From positions 1-48,197 of the forward strand of contig NZ_ASHR01000046.1 in NCBI RefSeq assembly GCF_000400485.1: a stretch of 48,197 nucleotides of DNA, given 5' to 3'. Shown here piece after piece: positions 42,483 through 48,197 of the stretch (position 1 is its first letter; each line of letters opens with the position of its first letter). The stretch is from Agrococcus pavilionensis RW1 (GTDB taxonomy: Bacteria; Actinomycetota; Actinomycetes; Actinomycetales; Microbacteriaceae). The notes below the pieces were generated by a model. It made no database searches and was not told where the DNA came from. It saw nothing but the letters and a program-made list of their open reading frames with translations. A program made the translations under genes and the position numbers.

Positions 42483-43562
42483 GTGACCCACCGACTGCGC
42501 GGTCCCGTGCGCATCGTCGGCACCGGGCTCCTCGGCACCTCGATCGGCCTCGGCCTCTCGGCGCGTGGCGTCGAGGTGCAGCTGCGCGACGCGAGCCCCA
42601 CCGCCGAGCGGCTCGCCGCCGACTTCGGCGCCGGGCGGCTCGCGCGGCCGGGCGACCGGCCCGAGCTCATCGTCGTCGCCGTGCCGCCGGACGTCACGGC
42701 GCGCGTCGTCGCGGCCGAGCTCGAGGCGTTCCCGGATGCGGTGGTCACCGACGTCGCGTCGGTCAAGGCCGTGCCGCTCGCCGAGCTCCGCGAGCTCGGC
42801 GCCGACGTCAGTCGCTACCTCGGCTCCCACCCGATGGCCGGCCGGGAGCGCTCGGGCGCGCTCGCCGGCTCGGGCGACCTCTTCGTCGGCCGCCCGTGGG
42901 TCATCGCGGGCCACGACGACATCTCCTACGAGCGCGGCAGCCTCGTCGACGACCTCATCCTCGACCTGGGCGCCGTGCCGATCGAGTCGACGCCCGAGGA
43001 GCACGACCGCGCCGTCGCGATCGTGAGCCACGTGCCGCAGCTCGTCTCGTCGCTCATGGCCGCCCGGCTCGCCGACGCGCCCGACGAGGCGCTGCGGCTC
43101 GCGGGCGGCGGCGTGCGCGACGTCACGCGCGTCGCGGCGTCCGACCCCGCGCTGTGGATCCAGATCCTGGGCGCGAACGCCCCCGCCGTCGTCGAGCAGC
43201 TGCGCGCGATGCAGGCCGACCTCGCGAGCCTCGTCGACGCGCTCGACGCGCTCGACGCATCCGGGAGCCGGAGGACGGTGGCGGATGCGCTGCGCGCGGG
43301 CAACGAGGGCGTTGCGCGCCTGCCGGGCAAGCACGGCACGCACGCGCGCTTCACGCGCGTGCAGGTGCGCATCGACGACCGCCCGGGGCAGCTCGCGCGG
43401 CTGCTCGCCGACATCGGCGACGCCGACGTCAACCTCGAGGACGTGCGCATCGAGCACGCCGAGGGCGCGCAGTTCGGCGTCGTCGAGATCACCGTGCTGC
43501 CCGATGCGCTGCAGCCGCTGCACGAGGCGCTCGAGCAGCTCGGCTGGCAGGTGGTCGCATGA
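42483..43562 (+). CDS. tyrA: prephenate dehydrogenase with C-terminal ACT domain
   Basis: Produces 4-hydroxyphenylpyruvate from prephenate for tyrosine. The NAD site is RIVGTGLLGTSIGLGLSARG (residues ~9-28), the active-site region is LGSHPMAGRERSG with the His, and VSHVPQLVSSLMA and GGGVRDVTRVAASDPALW are family hallmarks. Residues ~280-359 form an ACT domain (DDRPGQLARLLADIGDADVNLEDV) that probably gives tyrosine feedback. 359 residues. GTG start with GGAGGAG five bases upstream. cmk overlaps by four bases. Confidence 0.93.
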   Translation: MTHRLRGPVRIVGTGLLGTSIGLGLSARGVEVQLRDASPTAERLAADFGAGRLARPGDRPELIVVAVPPDVTARVVAAELEAFPDAVVTDVASVKAVPLAELRELGADVSRYLGSHPMAGRERSGALAGSGDLFVGRPWVIAGHDDISYERGSLVDDLILDLGAVPIESTPEEHDRAVAIVSHVPQLVSSLMAARLADAPDEALRLAGGGVRDVTRVAASDPALWIQILGANAPAVVEQLRAMQADLASLVDALDALDASGSRRTVADALRAGNEGVARLPGKHGTHARFTRVQVRIDDRPGQLARLLADIGDADVNLEDVRIEHAEGAQFGVVEITVLPDALQPLHEALEQLGWQVVA

Positions 43563-44239
43563 CCGCCGGCGCACAGGCGGCGACCGTCGTCGCGATCGAC
43601 GGACCCGCGGGCAGCGGCAAGTCGTCGGTCGCGCGCGCGGTCGCGCGCGAGCTCGGCTTCCAGTTCCTCGACACCGGCGCCGCCTACCGCGCGCTCGCGT
43701 GGCTCATCCTCGAGCGGGGCGGCGACACCGACGACCCCGCGACCGTCATCGGCGCGCTCGACTCGCTCGACTCGCTCGAGCTCACCGTCGACGCGAGCGG
43801 TCAGCGCGTCGCGATCGCCGGCCACGACGTGACCGAGGCGATCCGCAGCGAGCGCATCTCGGCCGCCGTGTCGGGCGTCGCCCGCACGCTGCCGGCGCGC
43901 GAGGCGGTCAACGTGCGGTTCCGGGCGATCATCGCCGAGGCTCGGCCCGGCATCGTGGCCGAGGGGCGCGACATCACGACCGTCGTCGCGCCCGACGCCG
44001 ACGTGCGCGTGCTGCTGACCGCCGACGAGGCCGTGCGCATCCGCCGCCGCTTCGGCGACGTGGGCGGTGACGAGCGGCAGGTGGGTGCCCGCCTGGCCGC
44101 GCGCGACGCATCCGACGCCAAGGTCGTCGACTTCCTGAGCGCAGCCGAGGGCGTGACGGTCGTCGACTCGACCGACCTGACATTCGACGAGACCGTGGAG
44201 GCCATCGTGCGCCTCGTGACCGAGGAGAGCCATGACTGA
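43559..44239 (+). CDS. cmk: cytidylate kinase
   Basis: Phosphorylates CMP and dCMP. The P-loop is [11 protein letters not shown] at residues ~13-23, followed by [12 protein letters not shown] and [21 protein letters not shown]. 226 residues, normal. It overlaps tyrA by ATGA and der by eight bases, the usual actinobacterial cmk-der pair. Confidence 0.95.
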   Translation: MTAGAQAATVVAIDGPAGSGKSSVARAVARELGFQFLDTGAAYRALAWLILERGGDTDDPATVIGALDSLDSLELTVDASGQRVAIAGHDVTEAIRSERISAAVSGVARTLPAREAVNVRFRAIIAEARPGIVAEGRDITTVVAPDADVRVLLTADEAVRIRRRFGDVGGDERQVGARLAARDASDAKVVDFLSAAEGVTVVDSTDLTFDETVEAIVRLVTEESHD

Positions 44240-45731
44240 CGAGACGCGGGGCGACGAGCGGGAGCTCGAGCCCGACTTCGAGGCCGAGGTCGAGACCGAC
44301 GAGGCGCGGGTCTCCGCGCTGCGCGCGGGCCTCGCCGACTACGAGCTCGACGAGGAGGACGCCGCGCTGCTCGAGGCGGGCGAGGACGACGAGGACGCCT
44401 ACCGGCTCGAGCCGGCGCTGCCTGTGCTCGCGATCGTCGGCCGCCCGAACGTGGGCAAGTCGGCGCTCGTGAACCGCATCCTCGGCCGTCGCGAGGCGGT
44501 CGTCGAGGACACGCCGGGCGTCACGCGCGACCGGGTCTCGTACAAGGCGGAGTGGAACGGGCGCCGCTTCACGCTCGTCGACACGGGCGGCTGGGAGCCT
44601 GACGCGCGCGGCATCGACCGCTCGGTCGCGCAGCAGGCCGAGATCGCCGTCGAGCTCGCCGACGCCGTGCTGTTCGTCGTCGACGTCAACGTCGGCCCCA
44701 CCTCGACCGACGAGCACGTCGTGCGGATGCTGCGGCAGTCGCAGCGGCCCGTGCTGCTCGTCGCCAACAAGTCGGACGACTCGCGACGCGACCTCGAGGC
44801 CGCGTCGCTGTGGAGCCTCGGGCTCGGCGAGCCCTACCCCGTCTCGGCGCTGCACGGCCGCGGCGTCGCCGACCTGCTCGACCTCGCGATCAAGGCGCTG
44901 CCGGAGGTCTCGGCGGTCGCGAAGGAGGAGTTCGGCGGGCCGCGTCGCGTCGCGCTGCTCGGCCGCCCGAACGTCGGCAAGTCGAGCCTGCTCAACAAGG
45001 CCGCCGGCGAGGAGCGCGTCGTCGTCAACGACATGGCGGGCACGACGCGCGACCCGGTGGACGAGCAGATCGAGCTCGGCGGCCGCGTGTGGCGCTTCGT
45101 CGACACGGCCGGCATCCGCCGCCGTGTGCACCTGCAGCAGGGCGCCGACTTCTACGCGACGCTGCGCACACAGGCCGCGCTCGAGAAGGCGGAGGTCGCG
45201 GTCGTGCTGCTCGACGTCACCGAGGCGCTCTCGGAGCAGGACGTGCGCATCATCGACCTCGTGCTCGAGTCGGGGCGCGCGCTCGTGCTCGCGTTCAACA
45301 AGTGGGACCAGCTCGACGACGAGCGCCGCCGCTACCTCGAGCGCGAGATCGAGCAGGACCTCGCGCACGTCGCGTGGGCGCCGCGCGTCAACATCTCGGC
45401 CCGCACGGGCCGCCACCTCGAGAAGCTCGTGCCGGCGCTCGAGACGGCGCTCGAGTCGTGGGACAAGCGCATCCCCACCGGCAAGCTCAACGCCTTCATC
45501 GCCGATCTCGTCGCCGCGCATCCGCACCCGCTGCGGGGCGGCAAGCAGCCGCGCATCCTGTTCGCAACGCAGGCTGGCACGCGGCCGCCGACCTTCGTGC
45601 TGTTCACGACCGGCTTCCTCGACCCGCAGTACCGGCGCTTCATCGAGCGCCGCCTGCGCGAGGACTACGGCTTCGAGGGCACCCCCATCGTGGTGAACAT
45701 GCGCGTCCGGGAGAAGAGAGAGCGCCGATAG
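44232..45731 (+). CDS. der: GTPase Der (EngA)
   Basis: Tandem GTPase needed for 50S subunit assembly. The first G1 motif GRPNVGKS is at residues 70-77 with DTGGWE (G3) and NKSD (G4); the second is at residues 244-251 with DTAGIRR and NKWD. A KH-like domain ends the protein ([16 protein letters not shown]). 499 residues. The first ~65 residues are an acidic extension ([21 protein letters not shown]) longer than in E. coli but common in actinobacteria. The last codons are part of a 27-bp direct repeat (45709-45735 and 45798-45824). Confidence 0.95.
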   Translation: MTDETRGDERELEPDFEAEVETDEARVSALRAGLADYELDEEDAALLEAGEDDEDAYRLEPALPVLAIVGRPNVGKSALVNRILGRREAVVEDTPGVTRDRVSYKAEWNGRRFTLVDTGGWEPDARGIDRSVAQQAEIAVELADAVLFVVDVNVGPTSTDEHVVRMLRQSQRPVLLVANKSDDSRRDLEAASLWSLGLGEPYPVSALHGRGVADLLDLAIKALPEVSAVAKEEFGGPRRVALLGRPNVGKSSLLNKAAGEERVVVNDMAGTTRDPVDEQIELGGRVWRFVDTAGIRRRVHLQQGADFYATLRTQAALEKAEVAVVLLDVTEALSEQDVRIIDLVLESGRALVLAFNKWDQLDDERRRYLEREIEQDLAHVAWAPRVNISARTGRHLEKLVPALETALESWDKRIPTGKLNAFIADLVAAHPHPLRGGKQPRILFATQAGTRPPTFVLFTTGFLDPQYRRFIERRLREDYGFEGTPIVVNMRVREKRERR

Positions 45732-45739
45732 GCGCTCTC
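45718..45739 (+). terminator. hairpin over the der stop codon
   Basis: GAGAGCGCC (45718-45726) pairs with GGCGCTCTC (45731-45739) around GATA. Confidence 0.5.
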
Positions 45740-45765
45740 CTCGGAGGCCCTTTCGGGCCTCCGAG
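45740..45765 (+). terminator. second hairpin after der
   Basis: CTCGGAGGCCC pairs with GGGCCTCCGAG around TTTC. Eleven perfect pairs; no T-run. With the previous hairpin it makes a plausible transcript end. Confidence 0.65.
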
Positions 45766-45835
45766 CCGGACGCGCCGAAGCCCTCTGGGCCGAGGGCGGG
45801 AGAAGAGAGAGCGCCGATAGGCGCCCGCACCCCCG

Positions 45836-45950
45836 TTCGTCGAGTAGCGGCCGCAGGCCGCGTATCGAGACGCGTCTCGGTCGTCTCGACACGGCCCTGC
45901 GGGCCTCCTCGACGAGCGGGGTGGCACGTGCCTCCTCGACGAGCGGGGTG
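45836..45950. repeat. REP/BIME-like palindromic element with a short tandem duplication
   Basis: An imperfect inverted pair: the left unit (45836-45872) holds GCGGCC-GCA-GGCCGC, the right unit (45882-45918) holds GGCCC-TGC-GGGCC, and the centre has the 14-bp palindrome CGAGACGCGTCTCG (45866-45879). The 21-base tail GCCTCCTCGACGAGCGGGGT(G) at 45903-45923 is repeated at 45930-45950. No coding sequence. Confidence 0.75.
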
Positions 45951-45970
45951 ATCTGCCGAGCGGGTGGCGC

Positions 45971-46822
45971 TCAGCGCACCTGGCGTGCCTCGAACTGCAT
46001 GCGCGGGTGCGCGAACGCATCCTGCGCCTGCACGATCCGCAGCTCGCGCTCGCCCGAGTCGAGCGTCACCTGCAGCAGGTCGAAGACGCTCGAGGCCGTG
46101 CGCTCGAGCGCGACCTTCGCCGAGCCGCTCTCGCGGTAGTGCGCGGTGAAGAGCGCGCTCGTGACGTCGCCCGAGCCGTTGGCCTTGAACGGCAGGTGCG
46201 GAGTCTGGAGGATCCACGCGCCCTCGCCGTCGACCGCGAGCATCTCGATCGTGTCGGGCTCGCGGTCGGGGCGCAGCACGCTCGTGACGAGCACCGTGTC
46301 GGGGCCGAGGTCGCGCGCGCGGTCGACCGACTCGAGCGTCGAATCGATCGTGTCCGGGTCGGTGCCGGTCATGAAGCCGAGCTCGAACTGGTTGGGCGTG
46401 ATGATGTCGGCGACCGGCAGCGCTCGCTCCCGGATGAGCGGCGGGATCGTGGGCGCGACGAAGCAGCCCGACTTCGCGTTGCCCATCACGGGATCGCACG
46501 TGTAGGTCGCCTGCGGGTTCGCGGCCTTCACGCGCGCCACCGCGTCGAGCACGACCTCGACGATCGCCTCCCCGCCGAGGTAGCCCGAGAGCACGCCGTC
46601 GACCGTGCCGAGCACCCCGCGGTCCTCGATGCCCGCCACCACGGCGCGCACGTCGTCGGCGGGGATGAGCGGCCCGCCCCACGCGCCGTAGCCGGTGTGG
46701 TTCGAGAAGTTGACGGTGAGCACCGGCCACACCTCGTGCCCCGCGCGCTGCAGGGGGAAGACGGCCGCGGAGTTGCCGACGTGCCCGTAGGCGACGTGCG
46801 ACTGGATCGACAGGAACCTCAT
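45971..46822 (-). CDS. pdxY: pyridoxal kinase (PdxY-type)
   Basis: A 283-residue ribokinase-fold kinase that phosphorylates pyridoxal in the vitamin B6 salvage route. SIQSHVAYGHVGNSAAVFPLQR is the diagnostic N-terminus; YTCDPVMGN, ITPNQFELGFMTG and the anion-hole/catalytic region FKANGSGDVTSALFTAHY (catalytic Asp in GSGD) are present. Start ATG 46822, with GAGAAT six bases upstream. The gene runs toward der. Confidence 0.92.
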   Translation of the reverse strand: MRFLSIQSHVAYGHVGNSAAVFPLQRAGHEVWPVLTVNFSNHTGYGAWGGPLIPADDVRAVVAGIEDRGVLGTVDGVLSGYLGGEAIVEVVLDAVARVKAANPQATYTCDPVMGNAKSGCFVAPTIPPLIRERALPVADIITPNQFELGFMTGTDPDTIDSTLESVDRARDLGPDTVLVTSVLRPDREPDTIEMLAVDGEGAWILQTPHLPFKANGSGDVTSALFTAHYRESGSAKVALERTASSVFDLLQVTLDSGERELRIVQAQDAFAHPRMQFEARQVR

Positions 46823-46828
46823 CCGTCG

Positions 46829-46834
46829 ATTCTC
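46829..46834 (-). promoter_or_regulatory. possible leaderless -10 (GAGAAT) of the pyridoxal kinase gene
   Basis: On the - strand GAGAAT is followed by CGACGG and the ATG, the same six-base spacing as the + strand cases. Confidence 0.45.
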
Positions 46835-46860
46835 GCACTGCCCGCCGGGCGTGCCGTGCG

Positions 46861-48123
46861 TCAGCGGTCGACGACCTCGATGCCGGCAGTGGTGGGCCCG
46901 AGCACGGTCGCGACGACGTGGTGCGTCGCGGTGTCGGGCTGGCGGTCGATCGCGAGGCTCCAGATCGCGATGAGGAAGCCGGCGCCGGCGAGCGCGACGC
47001 CGATCCAGGCGGGCGCGAGGTAGCCGAGCCCGGCCGCGATGACCGCGCCGCCGAGGGCCGCCCCGATCGCATTGCCGACGTTGAAGGCCGCGTGGTTCGT
47101 CGCCGCCCCGAGCAGCTCGGCGTCGCCCGCGATGCTCATGATGCGCGCCTGGATCGCCGGGTTGAGCACCGAGCCGGCGCCGCCGACCATGAACGCGAGC
47201 GCGAAGAGCGCGACCGGCTGCCACCCGAGCAGCCCGAAGAGCGCGAGCGACGCGATGAGCACCGGGAAGCCGATCAGGATCGATCGGCGGATGCTGCGGT
47301 CGCTCGCCCAGCCGCCGATCGCGTTGCCGATCGTCATGCCCACGCCGACCGTCGCGAGCAGCCACGCGATCGCCGGTTCCGGCAGGCCCGCGACGCGGGT
47401 GACGATCTCGGCCGCGTACGAGTAGACGGCGAAGAATCCGCCGAAGCCGATGCAGCCGACGGCGATCATGAGCCACAGCCGGGGGTTCTGGAACGCCGCG
47501 ATCTCGCGCCGAGCGCTCCGCGTCGCGTCGCCGGGCTGCCTCGGGAGCGCGATCGCGGCGAGCACGAGCGTGACGAGGAAGATGACGGCGACGGCCGCGT
47601 ACGTCCAGCGCCAGCCGGCCGCCTGACCGAGCCACGTGCCGAGCGGCACGCCGATGATGTTCGCGATCGTGAGCCCCGACAGGGCGAGCGCGACGCCGGC
47701 GCCCTGCCGCCCCGGCCCCATGATGCGCGCGGCGAGCAGCGCCGCGACGCCGAAGTACGCGCCGTGGGGGAGACCGGCGACGAAGCGCGCGGCGACCGTG
47801 AGCTCGAACGTCGGCATGAGGCCGCTCGCGAGGTTCGCGACCGCGAACGCGGCCGCGAGCAGCAGCACGAGGGTCTTCTGCGACATCCGAGCCGCCCAGA
47901 CCGACACGAGCGGCGCGCCGACGACGACGCCGAGCGCGTAGGCGGTGATGAGCCACCCGGCGTGCGCGATGCCGCCCTCGGGGTCGGCGTCGAACGCGGG
48001 CACGAGGTCGCTCGCGGCGAGGGGGAGGATGCCCATCGTCGCGAACTCGGTCGTGCCGATCCCGAATCCGCCGAGCGCGAGGGTGAAGAGCGCGAGGGAC
48101 CGTCGCGCGGGCGTCAGCTGCAT
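46861..48123 (-). CDS. MFS transporter of the DHA1/AraJ-like type
   Basis: A 420-residue membrane protein with about twelve hydrophobic segments. The N-terminal GGFGIGTTEFATMGILP is the hallmark of the AraJ/CmlA-like (DHA1) efflux subfamily, and ARFVAGLPHGAYFGVAALLAARIMGP matches its loop 4-5 region. RSARREIAAFQNP lies in the central cytoplasmic loop. It most likely exports a sugar or a drug; the substrate cannot be read. Start ATG 48123; TAGCAT lies ten bases upstream on the - strand. Confidence 0.9.
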   Translation of the reverse strand: MQLTPARRSLALFTLALGGFGIGTTEFATMGILPLAASDLVPAFDADPEGGIAHAGWLITAYALGVVVGAPLVSVWAARMSQKTLVLLLAAAFAVANLASGLMPTFELTVAARFVAGLPHGAYFGVAALLAARIMGPGRQGAGVALALSGLTIANIIGVPLGTWLGQAAGWRWTYAAVAVIFLVTLVLAAIALPRQPGDATRSARREIAAFQNPRLWLMIAVGCIGFGGFFAVYSYAAEIVTRVAGLPEPAIAWLLATVGVGMTIGNAIGGWASDRSIRRSILIGFPVLIASLALFGLLGWQPVALFALAFMVGGAGSVLNPAIQARIMSIAGDAELLGAATNHAAFNVGNAIGAALGGAVIAAGLGYLAPAWIGVALAGAGFLIAIWSLAIDRQPDTATHHVVATVLGPTTAGIEVVDR

Positions 48124-48197
48124 GCTGCTGTCGATGCTACGCGCCGGGCACCCGGGCGGATGCGCTCCGACGTGCCTCAGCTTCTTTGAGCGCGGGG
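48124..48197. other. window end, upstream of the MFS gene
   Basis: 74 bases with no gene visible. The - strand TAGCAT at about 48134-48139 may be part of the MFS promoter. Confidence 0.5.

Larger units (their letters stand above)
45709..45824. repeat. 27-bp direct repeat copying the der 3' end
   Basis: The segment 45709-45735 (GGGAGAAGAGAGAGCGCCGA and on through TAGGCGC) recurs exactly at 45798-45824, 89 bases apart. The first copy codes for the last residues and stop of der. Confidence 0.85.

Noticed and set aside
45640-46020. 126-residue - strand frame between der and the pyridoxal kinase gene
   Set aside because: It is made from the palindromic repeats and the der 3' end and has no start context or family features.

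Overview
This is a GC-rich actinobacterial chromosome segment. The 16S gene, the gene order and the third-position GC bias point to the family Microbacteriaceae; a relative of Agrococcus is my guess, not verified. Almost all of it is core genome. I see no prophage, transposase, CRISPR array or tRNA gene.

Left third (1-20275, nearly all + strand): the end of a histidine cluster (hisB partial, hisH, hisA/priA), an SseB-like gene, and a divergent DUF1844 gene facing the translation operon infC-rpmI-rplT-trmH. infC appears to start at ATC. Next come a glutamate-type ABC importer (gluABCD), pheS-pheT, a SIMPL-domain gene, an arginine cluster argC-J-B-F-H without argD, argR or argG, and tyrS. Genes are tightly packed, often with 4-base ATGA or GTGA overlaps.

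Middle (20276-26500): one complete rRNA operon (16S, 23S, 5S) ending in a strong intrinsic terminator. It is preceded by an unusual promoter array: five near-identical modules of about 82 bp, each with TTGACA, a 16-bp spacer and TAACCT or TAGCCT, plus a diverged sixth promoter nearest the 16S gene. Every module carries three dyads, and the one at the -10/start region shows a compensatory double change in module 5. I consider this the most interesting part of the window.

Right third (26527-48123): the order matches the tlyA-recN-pyrG-der region known from other actinobacteria: TPR-like protein with a mixed-charge repeat domain, HAD-IIA phosphatase, (insertion of MBL hydrolase, APH-like kinase, epimerase), small 41-aa gene, tlyA, nadK, recN, pyrG, Nudix, xerD, GNAT (opposite strand), parA, scpA, scpB, rluB, tyrA, cmk and der. 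A palindromic REP/BIME-like spacer follows der, then pdxY-like pyridoxal kinase and an MFS transporter on the - strand.

Regulatory themes: many genes have a TANNNT hexamer six to eight bases before their start codon and no clear Shine-Dalgarno, the hallmark of leaderless transcripts. Two of these hexamers re-use the upstream gene's TAG stop codon. Functional assignments rest on motif recognition without database searches.
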